Below, piece by piece: positions 1 to 10,203 of a stretch of DNA of 35,488 nucleotides (its first letter is position 1; each line of letters opens with the position of its first letter). The DNA comes from Acidianus hospitalis (lineage in GTDB: Archaea > Thermoproteota > Thermoprotei_A > Sulfolobales > Sulfolobaceae). The stretch lies in the NCBI GenBank assembly GCA_003086435.1, contig QEFD01000063.1:1-35488 (forward strand), read 5' to 3'. The notes under the pieces were generated by a model. The model worked only from the letters and a program-made list of their open reading frames with translations. It did no database searches and was not told the origin of the DNA. The position numbers and the translations under genes are program-made.

Positions 1-73
1 ACCGCTAAAACTTCATTACGAATTACCCCAAGGAGGATACGGTGAGTTTTATATTGCCCCAAGAGTTGAATAA
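1..73 (+). CDS. pcn: DNA polymerase sliding clamp PCNA, C-terminal end only (partial)
   Basis: Only the last 23 codons of a gene that begins before the window are present, in the frame starting at base 2. They end in YIAPRVE followed by a TAA at 71-73. This tail is typical of archaeal and eukaryotic PCNA, the ring that tethers polymerases, FEN1 and ligase to DNA. The gene overlaps the start of priS by 32 bases. From established Sulfolobus gene order (PCNA2-PriS-GINS15), this is probably the PCNA2 subunit of the heterotrimeric clamp. The subunit assignment rests on that synteny, because too little sequence is visible to decide it directly. Confidence 0.82.
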   Translation, partial: PLKLHYELPQGGYGEFYIAPRVE

Positions 74-1025
74 AATAATTTTAATGCTATTTAAATCATA
101 TTACGAAAAGGCTGAGCTCGAATTACCTGATGATATGGAATTAAGAGAATTCGCGATACAACCTTTTGGTAAGGATACATATGTTAGACATTTATCTTTT
201 TCCTCTCCTTTAGAGCTAAGAAACTTCATCATCGAGAATCTTCCTTTGCATTTGTTTTACTCTACGGCCAAATATCAAATACCCTCAGCAAAAGAAATGG
301 ACAAAAAAGGGTGGATGGGTGCAGATTTACAATTTGATATAGATGCAGACGAATTATGCGAGGTAAGAAAGATAAACTTTTGTCCAGTATGCGGTTCCGA
401 GGTGGATGGTGAAAAATGCCCCAAAGATAACGTTGAGACTGTGGAATTTACTGAGATAACCTCAGATTGTATAAATAAGGCATTAGAAAACGCTCTAATA
501 ATCAAGGACATTTTAAAAGAAGATTTTGGTTTAAATCCTGAATTATATTTCTCTGGAAATAGGGGTTTTCACGTTTATGTAAGATGTAGCGGAGATTGCG
601 CTCTATTGGATTCTGAAGACAGAAAAGAAATAGTTGATTACATAAAGGGCATTGGAGTTCCTAAGTACTCTTCAGCCTTACCAACAGATCCTGGCTGGGC
701 TGGAAGAAAGGCTAAAGGAATTCAAGGAGTAATCCTAGATGAGGAGGTAACTATAGATGTAAAAAGATTGTTTAGAATTCCTAATTCTATACATGGTAAA
801 TCCGGGCTGTTAGTAAGAAAAATAGAAGAAAGTAATTTCGAATTTTCCACTTCTTTATCACCTTTTTCTGGTTACGTTACATTTTTACCTTATATATCTG
901 GAAAATTTCAAATATTAGGCGAAAACATAGAATTTTCTAGAGGAATTCCCATAAAGCTAGATGCATCTATAGGAGTTTATGCTCATTTAAAAGGTTTAGG
1001 GGAAGTGAAATTATATGTTAGATGA
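42..1025 (+). CDS. priS: DNA primase small (catalytic) subunit PriS
   Basis: Catalytic subunit of the archaeal/eukaryotic-type primase, which makes the RNA/DNA primers for replication together with PriL (not in this window). The protein has 327 residues, normal for the family. Visible motifs are the metal-binding FDIDAD near residues 98-103 (D99, D101), the cysteine-rich zinc knuckle with C106, C114, C117 and C126, the nucleotide-binding SGNRGFH at 171-177, and the third acidic residue D239 in TIDVKR. The GTG start at 42 lies inside the PCNA gene, and no later start would keep the conserved N-terminus. The 3' end overlaps gins15 by 11 bases, so the three replication genes are translationally linked. 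Confidence 0.97.
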   Translation: MSFILPQELNKIILMLFKSYYEKAELELPDDMELREFAIQPFGKDTYVRHLSFSSPLELRNFIIENLPLHLFYSTAKYQIPSAKEMDKKGWMGADLQFDIDADELCEVRKINFCPVCGSEVDGEKCPKDNVETVEFTEITSDCINKALENALIIKDILKEDFGLNPELYFSGNRGFHVYVRCSGDCALLDSEDRKEIVDYIKGIGVPKYSSALPTDPGWAGRKAKGIQGVILDEEVTIDVKRLFRIPNSIHGKSGLLVRKIEESNFEFSTSLSPFSGYVTFLPYISGKFQILGENIEFSRGIPIKLDASIGVYAHLKGLGEVKLYVR

Positions 1026-1461
1026 AATACTTAATAGAGAAATCTCATCTGAGACTCCTGTAGAAATTTCACTTTCAGATGTTCAGAAAATTTCTCAAAC
1101 TTTAGCAAAGATAAGGATAAGTTACGACGACGAAATTCATAAGAATGAAATAAAGGTTTATGAAGAGCTCGCAGAGTCACTATTTGAAGTTAGGCTTAGC
1201 AAATATCTTGAGGATAATTATAAAGGAAAAGGATTTGATGAGTTCGTATTTAATATCCTTGATAAAATTAAGGAACTTTACATTTCATTACTGAGCGGAA
1301 ATCTAATATTTAATGATGATAAAATCTTGTGTAAAGTTATGAAGGATACAATAATTGAAAGTATAGAGCTAAAGAAAGGAGATTTAATCTTTCTTGATTT
1401 ACAAAAAGCACTAGCTTTATGGACCGCAGAATATATAACTCCGTGTAAAATAGTAAGCTAA
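1015..1461 (+). CDS. gins15: GINS complex subunit GINS15 (Gins51 family)
   Basis: A 148-residue mostly helical protein directly after priS, overlapping it by 11 bases. In Sulfolobus the gene in this position encodes Gins15, which pairs with Gins23 to form the GINS tetramer of the CMG replicative helicase. GINS sequences diverge fast and no short motif proves the call. The length, the predicted helical A-domain followed by a small C-terminal segment, and above all the PCNA-PriS-GINS15 gene order support it. The gene ends one base before the GTG at 1462 and nine bases before the preferred rpl44e start. Confidence 0.87.
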   Translation: MLDEILNREISSETPVEISLSDVQKISQTLAKIRISYDDEIHKNEIKVYEELAESLFEVRLSKYLEDNYKGKGFDEFVFNILDKIKELYISLLSGNLIFNDDKILCKVMKDTIIESIELKKGDLIFLDLQKALALWTAEYITPCKIVS

Positions 1462-1470
1462 GTGATAGTT

Positions 1471-1758
1471 ATGAAAGTTCCCAAGACGATAACTACATAT
1501 TGCCCAAAATGCAAAACTCATACACCGCACTCAGTATCTCTTTACAAAGGTGGTAAAAGAAGGACTCTAGCTGAAGGTCAAAGAAGATATGATAGGAAGA
1601 ACTTAGGATATGGAGGTCAAAGAAAGCCAGAGCAAAAAAGATTTGCAAAAGTAACTAAAAAAGCAGTATTAATGTTAAAGTGCACTAAATGCGGTTATGT
1701 AATAATGAAACCTGGAATGAGAATAAAGAAGATGGAGATAGTAGAGGTGGCTAAGTAA
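1471..1758 (+). CDS. rpl44e: 50S ribosomal protein L44e
   Basis: Zinc-binding large-subunit protein of archaeal/eukaryotic type that sits near the E site. It has two CxxC pairs: CPKC close to the N-terminus and CTKC followed by GY near residue 71. The GGKRR and KPEQKRFAK blocks are characteristic. A GTG at 1462 would add three residues. The ATG at 1471 is preferred because the product then begins MKVPK as expected for the family, and the GTGAT at 1462-1466 can serve as its ribosome binding site. The gene overlaps rps27e by one base (TAATG) in a replication/translation operon. Confidence 0.95.
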   Translation: MKVPKTITTYCPKCKTHTPHSVSLYKGGKRRTLAEGQRRYDRKNLGYGGQRKPEQKRFAKVTKKAVLMLKCTKCGYVIMKPGMRIKKMEIVEVAK

Positions 1759-1955
1759 TGAAGAAAACTAAGATCTTAATTCCAGAGCCTAAAGGAAAAT
1801 TTATCAGAGTAAAATGCACCAATTGTGGTAACGAGCAAGTAATTTTTAGCCATGCGACTTTTCCAGTAAGGTGCTTAGCTTGCGGAACACAACTGGCTTA
1901 TCCTACTGGTGGTAAAGCAAAAATAGTTGGCGAGATAATTAAAGAACTGGGTTAA
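1758..1955 (+). CDS. rps27e: 30S ribosomal protein S27e
   Basis: Small zinc-ribbon protein of the archaeal small subunit, 65 residues, normal size. The four zinc ligands are in CTNC and CLAC, with VKCTNC preceding them and [10 protein letters not shown] between them, as in other S27e proteins. The ATG overlaps the rpl44e stop by one base, and aif2a starts one base after its stop, so L44e, S27e and aIF2-alpha are co-translated from one mRNA. This L44e-S27e-aIF2-alpha-Nop10 order is widely conserved in archaea. Confidence 0.97.
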   Translation: MKKTKILIPEPKGKFIRVKCTNCGNEQVIFSHATFPVRCLACGTQLAYPTGGKAKIVGEIIKELG

Positions 1956-1956
1956 A

Positions 1957-2745
1957 ATGATATATAATAAGCATCCTCTTCCAAGAGAAGGAGATATTTT
2001 AATTGCAACTGTTAAGCAAGTTTTTGATTACGGAAGTTATGTTACTCTTGACGAGTATGGAAATTTACAAGCGTTCTTACCTTGGAGTGAAATAAGTACT
2101 AGATGGGTTAAAAATATTCGTGATATTATAAAGGAAGGAAGGAAAATAGTAGTTAAAGTTATTCGTGTAGATAGAAAGAAAGGAACAGTTGACGTATCTT
2201 TAAAGAAAGTTAATGATGACGAAAGAAGGAAAAAGAATGCCGAATGGAAAAAACTACAAAAAACAGACAAAATCCTTGAGTTGGTTTCGCAAAAACTTGG
2301 GAAGACGGAAAAAGAAGCTTGGGAACAAGTTGCTTGGAAATTAGAAAGCAAATATGGAGATGTTTTTGATGCTTTACAAAAAGCAGTAAAGGAAGGAGAT
2401 AAAATATTAAGAGATGCTGGAGTTCCTGAAATATGGATAAAACCACTAATAGAAGAAGCTTCCAAACATAGTGAAGAAAAGAAAGTAAAAGAATCAAAAG
2501 TTGTTGTAGTTAAAACTCTGGATCCAGAAGGAGTAGAAAAAATTAGGAGTTTATTCGGAAAGGCAGTAGAAGGAGAAGAAGATACAGATTTTACAATAAA
2601 GATTTACACAATAGGTGCTCCTAGATATAGGGTTGATGTAACTGGCACTGAACCTAAAGCTGTTGCAGAAAGATTAAATTCTATTATAGAAAAGCTACAA
2701 GAAATTGCTAAGGAAGAAGGAGTAGAAATAAGTGTACAAAAATGA
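1957..2745 (+). CDS. eif2a: Translation initiation factor aIF2 subunit alpha
   Basis: Subunit of the trimeric aIF2 that delivers initiator Met-tRNA to the small subunit. The 262-residue protein has the three expected parts: an N-terminal S1/OB-fold domain (roughly residues 10-85, with [18 protein letters not shown]), a helical middle domain (about 90-175), and a C-terminal alpha-beta domain that contacts aIF2-gamma (about 180-262). The S51 kinase-regulation site of eukaryotes is not clearly conserved. The gene ends in an ATGA overlap with nop10. Confidence 0.97.
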   Translation: MIYNKHPLPREGDILIATVKQVFDYGSYVTLDEYGNLQAFLPWSEISTRWVKNIRDIIKEGRKIVVKVIRVDRKKGTVDVSLKKVNDDERRKKNAEWKKLQKTDKILELVSQKLGKTEKEAWEQVAWKLESKYGDVFDALQKAVKEGDKILRDAGVPEIWIKPLIEEASKHSEEKKVKESKVVVVKTLDPEGVEKIRSLFGKAVEGEEDTDFTIKIYTIGAPRYRVDVTGTEPKAVAERLNSIIEKLQEIAKEEGVEISVQK

Positions 2746-2912
2746 CTTGGCTAATAAGGAAATGCCCAGTAGACGGGACTTATACTTTCCAAGAAAAATG
2801 TCCTAAATGTAATACCCCAACTATAGTGCCTCATCCCCCACGATTTTCTCCAGAAGATAAATACGTAAAATACAGAATAGAAGCCAAAAAAGGTATTAAA
2901 TTAAATTGCTAA
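2742..2912 (+). CDS. nop10: H/ACA ribonucleoprotein component Nop10
   Basis: A 56-residue protein beginning [16 protein letters not shown], with four zinc-binding cysteines in [16 protein letters not shown] and the [12 protein letters not shown] linker typical of Nop10. Nop10 joins L7Ae, Cbf5 and Gar1 in the H/ACA complex that makes pseudouridine in rRNA. Its ATG overlaps the aif2a stop by four bases. It is the last gene of this operon and converges on aglB nine bases downstream. Confidence 0.97.
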   Translation: MTWLIRKCPVDGTYTFQEKCPKCNTPTIVPHPPRFSPEDKYVKYRIEAKKGIKLNC

Positions 2913-2921
2913 AAATTTGTT

Positions 2922-5198
<2,277 letters not shown>

Positions 5199-5220
5199 AA
5201 GCCCTTTTCTAATAAATATC

Positions 5221-5230
5221 AATATAAACT
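5221..5230 (-). promoter_or_regulatory. TATA box for aglB
   Basis: AGTTTATATT on the minus strand, centred about 27 bases before the aglB ATG at 5198. This distance fits a crenarchaeal leaderless promoter and decides between the two candidate start codons of aglB. Confidence 0.6.
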
Positions 5231-5274
5231 TAATCCAAGAAGTTGATACAATAAAAATATTCAAACATTAAAAT

Positions 5275-5955
5275 TCAGACTAGCTTTATTTCAAAATTAA
5301 CGTCGCCTAATATTGTAATCTTATCTCCTTTTTTAACTTCAAACGGACCTATAAAAACACCAGAAGATACATAGCCATTAACTTCTCCAATTTTTGAAAT
5401 AAGCCATCTAACCATATCCATTGGTCCACCATAAATGAAGTTAGGAACGCCTCGACCTACTAGTTTATCGTTTATTAACATCTCTACGCCTTTAATTGGC
5501 AGTGAAACTTGCTCTCCTATATAAAGCCTACCAGCGGCAGAATCGTCAGCCTTTAATTGCAATGCATTCAAATTCCAAGTGTCAAATCTAGTAGCAGGCA
5601 ATTCTACTCCCAACCTAGTTTCTTTAATACACTGAGGAAAATTATCATTTCTACAAGAATCCGCAAAAAATACTACTTCAACTTCAGCAAAATTATGATT
5701 AAACCATAGCTCTATTTCCTTATCTGACGTTATCATCGGTTTAGTTAATATACCATACATAGGCTCTTTACCATGGAATCTTTTCAAATGTTCCCTTGTA
5801 ACCAAAGAGATCTTATATCCTCCTAAACCTTCTTCCTCCACTAGTCTTGAAGAGAACTTTTTGAATATCTCTTCAGCTTCCTTTTCATTTACCTCAAAAG
5901 GTTCAATTTCTTTCCTACTTTTATAGGCATTAAAAAGTAGATCAGCCTTATCCAT
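5275..5955 (-). CDS. 2-keto-4-pentenoate hydratase-like protein (FAH superfamily)
   Basis: A 226-residue protein resembling the MhpD group of the fumarylacetoacetate-hydrolase fold, which adds water to 2-hydroxydienoates in aromatic ring degradation. Features that match are GYK near residue 46-48, an E-x-E metal-binding stretch at about 91-93, ADDSAAGRLYIG at 136-147 and SGVFIGP at 198-204 followed by the KKGDKI turn. A TATA-like box (5977-5985) is about 26 bases before the ATG at 5955, so the mRNA is probably leaderless. No other ring-degradation gene is nearby, so the true substrate is open. aglB downstream has its own promoter. Confidence 0.72.
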   Translation of the reverse strand: MDKADLLFNAYKSRKEIEPFEVNEKEAEEIFKKFSSRLVEEEGLGGYKISLVTREHLKRFHGKEPMYGILTKPMITSDKEIELWFNHNFAEVEVVFFADSCRNDNFPQCIKETRLGVELPATRFDTWNLNALQLKADDSAAGRLYIGEQVSLPIKGVEMLINDKLVGRGVPNFIYGGPMDMVRWLISKIGEVNGYVSSGVFIGPFEVKKGDKITILGDVNFEIKLV

Positions 5956-5976
5956 GATATAGAGAAAAAAGAGAAG

Positions 5977-5985
5977 CTATTTAAG
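5977..5985 (-). promoter_or_regulatory. TATA-like box of the hydratase gene
   Basis: CTTAAATAG on the minus strand, centred 26 bases before the ATG at 5955. It lies in the short gap between the hydratase gene and tRNA-Gly. Confidence 0.5.
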
Positions 5986-5992
5986 TTTTGTA

Positions 5993-6068
<76 letters not shown>

Positions 6069-6179
6069 AATATAATCTTAAATTACCCTGCTTTAATAAT
6101 TTTCGCTTTCTTATCCCGAACAATTTATCTTTTATTAGAAGTTTAAAAGAGAACATATTAAGTAGACATGCATAGATAA

Positions 6180-6190
6180 GTTTAAAATAA
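6180..6190 (+). promoter_or_regulatory. TATA-like box of tRNA-Ile
   Basis: GTTTAAAATAA centred about 26 bases before the 5' end of the tRNA at 6211, the usual distance for a crenarchaeal tRNA promoter. Confidence 0.5.
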
Positions 6191-6210
6191 AAGGGTAAAA
6201 GAATGATATT

Positions 6211-6299
6211 GGGCCCGTAGCTTAGCATGGTTAGAGCGCCCGGCTGATAACTTATGGGCAGAAACCGGGAGGTCGGGGGTTCAAATCCCCCCGGGCCCA
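6211..6299 (+). tRNA. tRNA-Ile (anticodon GAT) with a 14-base intron
   Basis: Acceptor stem GGGCCCG/CGGGCCC, D stem GCTT/GAGC, anticodon stem CCCGG/CCGGG and T arm GGGGG-TTCAAAT-CCCCC all close. The anticodon loop is interrupted. Removing 14 bases (6250-6263, canonical insertion after position 37) restores the loop CTGATAA with anticodon GAT. The next three bases, 6300-6302, are CCA, so the 3' CCA end is genome-encoded here, unlike in the neighbouring tRNA-Gly. Another cut within the repeated A bases would give the same mature sequence. Confidence 0.9.
6250..6263 (+). other. Intron in tRNA-Ile (archaeal splicing endonuclease substrate)
   Basis: Fourteen bases, ACTTATGGGCAGAA, sit between canonical positions 37 and 38. 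CTG in the exon (6244-6246) can pair with CAG (6259-6261) in the intron, leaving an AAA bulge before the 3' half of the anticodon stem. This resembles a short, relaxed bulge-helix-bulge. The exact cut positions are inferred. Confidence 0.7.
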
Positions 6300-6402
6300 C
6301 CATAAGTTAGAAGTGCTAACTATGATCTTCTATCAATATTTAGGATTTAATTTTCATTATTCAGTTTAAAATATACAAAAACTGACGAAATAAAATTAAA
6401 AA

Positions 6403-7167
6403 CTACTTCAAGTATTGTATAAGTTTTAAAGAGATTAATAATATTATTCCAACTACAATCATTATTGCAGATGCAGTAACGGCTACTTGTGGCCCATAGT
6501 ATCCGTAATACTCATAAATTAAGATTGAAGCAGGAGAAGTTCCTGCTAAAGGTCCGTAAAGTACATAATAAGCAACTATTGCAATTGAACCAAATTCGCT
6601 CATTGCCCTAGACATACTAGTCAATGAAGAAGATAGTGCACCTTTTAATGAGTTTTTAATTACCATTAAATACACTCTTCCCATTCCTGCACCTAAAGAT
6701 CTTGCGTATTCCTCGTAAACTCTAGGCATTGAGTCAAAATAATTCTTCATACTCCTTATGTATATTGGAGCAGAGACAATCACAAGTGCAGAAATTAGAC
6801 CATAGTATGTATCAAAAAAGTTTATTCCCAAGTCCTGAAATATTTTATAGAAAGGTGAATATGGACTATCTAAAAACACTAATGCTACTCCTACTATCGG
6901 ATGTGGTATTGATGCAGGAACATCAACTAATGAATCTGTTATAAAATCTTTTTCTCTAGAAAGATAATACGCTAAAGGCGTAAAGAGGGCAAAGTCTATC
7001 CCAGCTGCAGATGCTGAAGATAAGACACTTAATTCCACTCCAGAGTAGAATGCTTGAGAGAAAGCTTGAGGACTTTTGAACACAAAAAATCCCATGTAAA
7101 TGAGGAAGAGAACTGGAACTGCGAGTATAATTGATAAAAAAATTCCTAATAGCCTAAACCAGTTCAT
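6403..7167 (-). CDS. ABC transporter permease, molybdate/tungstate type (WtpB/ModB-like)
   Basis: A 254-residue membrane protein with about six hydrophobic helices. The cytoplasmic loop YEEYARSLGAGMGRVYLMVIKNSLKGAL is broken by none of the usual changes: it carries the E-A-A---G coupling motif that docks on an ABC ATPase. PIVGVALV and the serine-rich segment before MSEFGSIAIV are like those of ModB/WtpB permeases. It overlaps the binding-protein gene by four bases (ATGA) and so forms one operon with it. No ATPase gene lies on either side; the bases downstream (6303-6402) hold only a tRNA flank. An ATPase must therefore come from elsewhere. Confidence 0.78.
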   Translation of the reverse strand: MNWFRLLGIFLSIILAVPVLFLIYMGFFVFKSPQAFSQAFYSGVELSVLSSASAAGIDFALFTPLAYYLSREKDFITDSLVDVPASIPHPIVGVALVFLDSPYSPFYKIFQDLGINFFDTYYGLISALVIVSAPIYIRSMKNYFDSMPRVYEEYARSLGAGMGRVYLMVIKNSLKGALSSSLTSMSRAMSEFGSIAIVAYYVLYGPLAGTSPASILIYEYYGYYGPQVAVTASAIMIVVGIILLISLKLIQYLK

Positions 7168-8198
7168 AGAGTACCTCCTTCTATTAACTTTCCTTCAGTC
7201 AACAATGAAGCTATCTGAGGAGGTACTGCAGTAGAGTTGAAAAGAATAGCCGGTTGGAGAGGACATAAATCGAATTTCTTTAATATACTTGAATGCTCTA
7301 TAACATAGATGACAAAATCTATTGCCTCGTTATAGTTATTAGTATTCTTAGGTATTGTTATAAATAGATATACTGGAGATCCTTTTACTACTCCCGTGTT
7401 AAGAGTATAATTAAACATGACATAGAATGACGAACACTTATAGCAGCCCAAGTTTAGCTTTGCAGGCAATTGGATATAATCTAAGCCTTTCGCTACTGCC
7501 GCAGATCTATAAATATATAGGAATTGTATTGTTCCTGTCTCTAACTCTGGAACTAATTTTGCAGCATTGCATGCAGTAACATTACCGTGATTGTTTAACA
7601 TCCTACCATAAAAGTAATAAGTATTATTTGCAAATAAATATCCTGCAATTTCTAAATTTATCCAAGCTCTAAAACCTGCAGGGTCCGTATTAGGATTAGA
7701 AATTCCTACCTTAACTTCACCAGATGTTAAAATATAATAGAACTTATACCAATCAGTAGAATTTCCCGTACTAATAGCTTCCTTAGCGTAATGTAACGCT
7801 CTTTTTGCATAAGAATTACTAGAAATACTAGCATTAGTATATGCTATTGTAATTTGATCGGAAACAAATGCTATTGCCCAGCCGGGATTCTCGTTGCCTA
7901 AATCATTTACAGCACTTAAAGCTACAGGCATAAATACAGTAACTTGAGCATTGGGCGATGAAATTTCCCTAGCAAGCTGAAAAGATCCTCCACTCTCTGG
8001 ACTGAGTACTGGTATCCCTGTGGCAGAAGAGAAGCACTTTCCAAGGCAACAGGCTTCCTCAGTATATGCATCTGCTACATAGATTATTACTTGGGTTTTC
8101 TTTGACATCATAGTCGAAGTTCTTGTAGTTAAATATGCTACAGTTCCTATTACAATTATTGCTAATATTACTATGCTAATTATTACGAGCTTATTCAT
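7164..8198 (-). CDS. Extracellular substrate-binding protein, molybdate/tungstate (WtpA/ModA) type
   Basis: A 344-residue protein anchored by one N-terminal hydrophobic segment (residues 4-24) followed by a serine/threonine-rich linker. The family pattern for oxyanion binders is seen in SGGSFQLAREI (69-79) and NPNTDPAGFRAW (168-179). Seven cysteines (50, 51, 55, 210, 252, 255, 312) are in the external domain, which is unusual. Several N-x-S/T sites could be glycosylated by AglB. AT-rich TATA-like sequence lies at 8211-8230. The ligand is probably molybdate or tungstate, but sulfate-like anions cannot be excluded. The permease gene follows with a four-base overlap. Confidence 0.75.
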   Translation of the reverse strand: MNKLVIISIVILAIIVIGTVAYLTTRTSTMMSKKTQVIIYVADAYTEEACCLGKCFSSATGIPVLSPESGGSFQLAREISSPNAQVTVFMPVALSAVNDLGNENPGWAIAFVSDQITIAYTNASISSNSYAKRALHYAKEAISTGNSTDWYKFYYILTSGEVKVGISNPNTDPAGFRAWINLEIAGYLFANNTYYFYGRMLNNHGNVTACNAAKLVPELETGTIQFLYIYRSAAVAKGLDYIQLPAKLNLGCYKCSSFYVMFNYTLNTGVVKGSPVYLFITIPKNTNNYNEAIDFVIYVIEHSSILKKFDLCPLQPAILFNSTAVPPQIASLLTEGKLIEGGTL

Positions 8199-8239
8199 GG
8201 TTCTCAGATAAAAGTATATATGTTAATTAAAAAATATTT

Positions 8240-8974
8240 CTAACTAAAATATTTACCGATAAACCTATAAGTTATTGATTGCATAATATAAGAAAGTTTC
8301 AAAAAATAAGGATCTAAAGCAAGTTTTGATGGAACATAAATTTCTCTCTTCCCAGTTTTTATAGCTTTTACCACAGCGTTTGTTACTTTTTCTGGCTCTA
8401 CTGCGAACTTAGAGAAAGAGTCTTTTGCTCCTTTAAACGATGGATGAGAAGTAAAATTTGTCTTTACTGGACCCGGATAAATTCCAGAAACCTTTACTCC
8501 ATATTTCCTCATCTCTGCCCATAAACCGTTAGTTATGTGAGCTAGAGCTGCCTTAGTTGCAGAATAAACTAGGAGTTTAGGAGAGGAAACATATGCGGCC
8601 TCGGATATGATATTGACTATTGAGCCTCTCTTTTCTTTAACCATATAAGGCAATACTGCTTTCATGAAATAGATGGGGCCTAATAAATTAGTTCTTATCA
8701 TATACTCTTCTTCATTTAAATCAGTTTCAAGAAATGAGCCGTAAACTCCGAAACCTGCGTTGTTAACTAGGACGTCTATAAATCCATATTTAGAAATTAA
8801 ATAATTCACTGTCTTAAAAACATCTTCTTTATTACTAACATCAACTTGAATTTTTTCGTCACCAACTTCCGGTAAGCTTCTTGATATTGCAACCACCGTG
8901 TAACCTAAGTCCTTTAGCTTAATTACAGTGGCTTTGCCTATTCCTTTAGAAGCTCCAGTAACGACTGCAATCAT
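8240..8974 (-). CDS. Short-chain dehydrogenase/reductase
   Basis: Classical SDR oxidoreductase of 244 residues. The cofactor-binding TGASKGIG is at residues 6-13 and NNAG at 71-74. The catalytic set N96, S124, Y137 and K141 (YSATK) is complete, and PGPVKT follows the active site. The C-terminus has an amphipathic tail with LKLSYIMQS, possibly membrane-associated. The start codon overlaps the stop of the upstream TatD-like gene by one base, so the two are co-transcribed. The substrate cannot be told from sequence. Confidence 0.85.
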   Translation of the reverse strand: MIAVVTGASKGIGKATVIKLKDLGYTVVAISRSLPEVGDEKIQVDVSNKEDVFKTVNYLISKYGFIDVLVNNAGFGVYGSFLETDLNEEEYMIRTNLLGPIYFMKAVLPYMVKEKRGSIVNIISEAAYVSSPKLLVYSATKAALAHITNGLWAEMRKYGVKVSGIYPGPVKTNFTSHPSFKGAKDSFSKFAVEPEKVTNAVVKAIKTGKREIYVPSKLALDPYFLKLSYIMQSITYRFIGKYFS

Positions 8975-9651
8975 TATAAATTAAAGGCTTTCCTAAAATT
9001 TATCTCTATCTTCTTCTCCACGTATCTCTCATCTTCATTCCAAATTTTAGAAAGAAACTTTATGATAGAAGGAATATCGGTAGGTTCAAGTAACTTTCCT
9101 TTATACATATATCCTCCGTCACTTTCAGTTAGCACAATGTTAGGTGAGGCGTTCTCTGCGATAATCCTATGCTTTTCCTGGAAAGTAACTGATGGATTAA
9201 TAGTTATGAAATATCCTGCACCTTCTATATCACGAAGTAATTCTTTCGGACCAGAATACCAATGAATTATAGCTCTTCTTATATCATGTTTAATTAAAAG
9301 ATTTAACACGTCGTTCCAGGAATTCACTGCGTGAATATTAACAGTCTTATCCTGAGATTTTTTTAAGAATTCTTCAAAATATCTTATTTGAAGTTCTTTT
9401 GGGGCTTCAGAATATTTATAATCTAAACCTATTTCTCCAACAAAATCCGCTTTATCTATTAATGGTAAAACACTCTCTATCTTCTCTTTATGAGCATTCC
9501 AAGGATGTATTGCAACGCCTTTTAGAATATTTTTATCATTTAAGGATAAGGTTTCCACAGAGGAATTATAGTCCATGGAAACTGCAGCTATAAAATATCC
9601 TTCATACTTTTTCTTAAGTAAGGAATAGTGACAATGAGCGTCGTATAGCAC
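8974..9651 (-). CDS. TatD-like metal-dependent hydrolase
   Basis: A 225-residue TIM-barrel hydrolase of the TatD family, slightly shorter than bacterial TatD (about 260). Metal ligands are visible: DAHCH (D4, H6, H8), E73 in GEIGLDY, H107 in NIHAVNSW, H130 in IIHWYSG and D178 in LTESDGG. TatD enzymes are deoxyribonucleases or related phosphoesterases; the exact role here is unknown. The start is GTG at 9651, supported by a TATA-like GGTTAAATACC (9672-9682, minus strand) 26 bases upstream. That box lies within the promoter space of the divergent adenosyltransferase gene. Confidence 0.82.
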   Translation of the reverse strand: MLYDAHCHYSLLKKKYEGYFIAAVSMDYNSSVETLSLNDKNILKGVAIHPWNAHKEKIESVLPLIDKADFVGEIGLDYKYSEAPKELQIRYFEEFLKKSQDKTVNIHAVNSWNDVLNLLIKHDIRRAIIHWYSGPKELLRDIEGAGYFITINPSVTFQEKHRIIAENASPNIVLTESDGGYMYKGKLLEPTDIPSIIKFLSKIWNEDERYVEKKIEINFRKAFNL

Positions 9652-9684
9652 GATTTAATACTTTCTTTCATGGTATTTAACCAT
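9652..9684. promoter_or_regulatory. Interleaved divergent promoters between the TatD-like and cobalamin adenosyltransferase genes
   Basis: Only 33 bases separate the two start codons. A plus-strand TATA-like GATTTAATA (9652-9660) is about 28 bases before the ATG at 9685. A minus-strand GGTTAAATACC (9672-9682) is about 26 bases before the GTG at 9651. The boxes cross over, each lying next to the other gene's start, so the two initiation complexes cannot both occupy the DNA. Confidence 0.6.
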
Positions 9685-10203
9685 ATGTGGTATACTGGAT
9701 CTGGAGATAGCGGAAAGACTAAAGTTCCGTCAAAAGGTGAAGTTTGGAAAGACGATGATGTAGTAGAAGCTTTAGGAAATTTAGATGAATTGAACGCTTC
9801 TCTGGGCATTATTTCTTCTCTTTATCCACAACTTTTTGATTTAATATACAAAATTCAAGATGATGTCTTTGTGATATCTTCAGAAATTGCGGGATTTAAT
9901 TTAAATTTTAGCGAAGAAAAGATAAAGGAACTTGAGGATTTAATAGCCAAGTTCGGAGGAGAAATAAAACCTTTAAGAAATTTTGTCTTACCTGGAGGGC
10001 ATTTGGCTTCATCTTTTCTTCATTTATCTAGAGCAATATGTAGGAGAGCAGAAAGGAGTGTTGTAAAGATAATGAGAGAAGGTAAGGCAAGAGACGTTCA
10101 TGTGAAATATCTTAATAGATTATCTTCGTTACTTTTTGTTTTAGCTTTGTGGATAAATGAAAAATCTGGTAATCCTAACGTTATTTGGAAAAGGTTTGGC
10201 TAA
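9685..10203 (+). CDS. PduO-type ATP:cob(I)alamin adenosyltransferase
   Basis: Converts cobalamin to adenosylcobalamin using ATP. Family motifs are the N-terminal ATP-binding [10 protein letters not shown], then [14 protein letters not shown], then FVLPGG with [12 protein letters not shown], which carries the conserved catalytic arginine and helix-bundle residues. The gene can be read from an ATG at 9670, but that is only 14 bases from the TATA-like box at 9652-9660. The ATG at 9685 sits at the right leaderless distance and gives a 172-residue protein starting MWYTGSGD. It converges on the ornithine-cyclodeaminase-like gene with a 23-base overlap. Confidence 0.92.
   Translation: MWYTGSGDSGKTKVPSKGEVWKDDDVVEALGNLDELNASLGIISSLYPQLFDLIYKIQDDVFVISSEIAGFNLNFSEEKIKELEDLIAKFGGEIKPLRNFVLPGGHLASSFLHLSRAICRRAERSVVKIMREGKARDVHVKYLNRLSSLLFVLALWINEKSGNPNVIWKRFG

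Noticed and set aside
2037..2497. Minus-strand open frames inside aif2a
   Set aside because: They are antisense shadows of a well-supported gene with serine/phenylalanine- or leucine-rich low-complexity translations.
5199..5264. A 22-codon upstream extension of AglB
   Set aside because: The TATA box at 5221-5230 lies inside it, so the mRNA would begin after this start codon.
6305..6321. Inverted repeat AGTTAG/CTAACT just after tRNA-Ile
   Set aside because: Six-base arms with a five-base loop are expected by chance in AT-rich DNA. No T-run follows closely enough for a terminator call.
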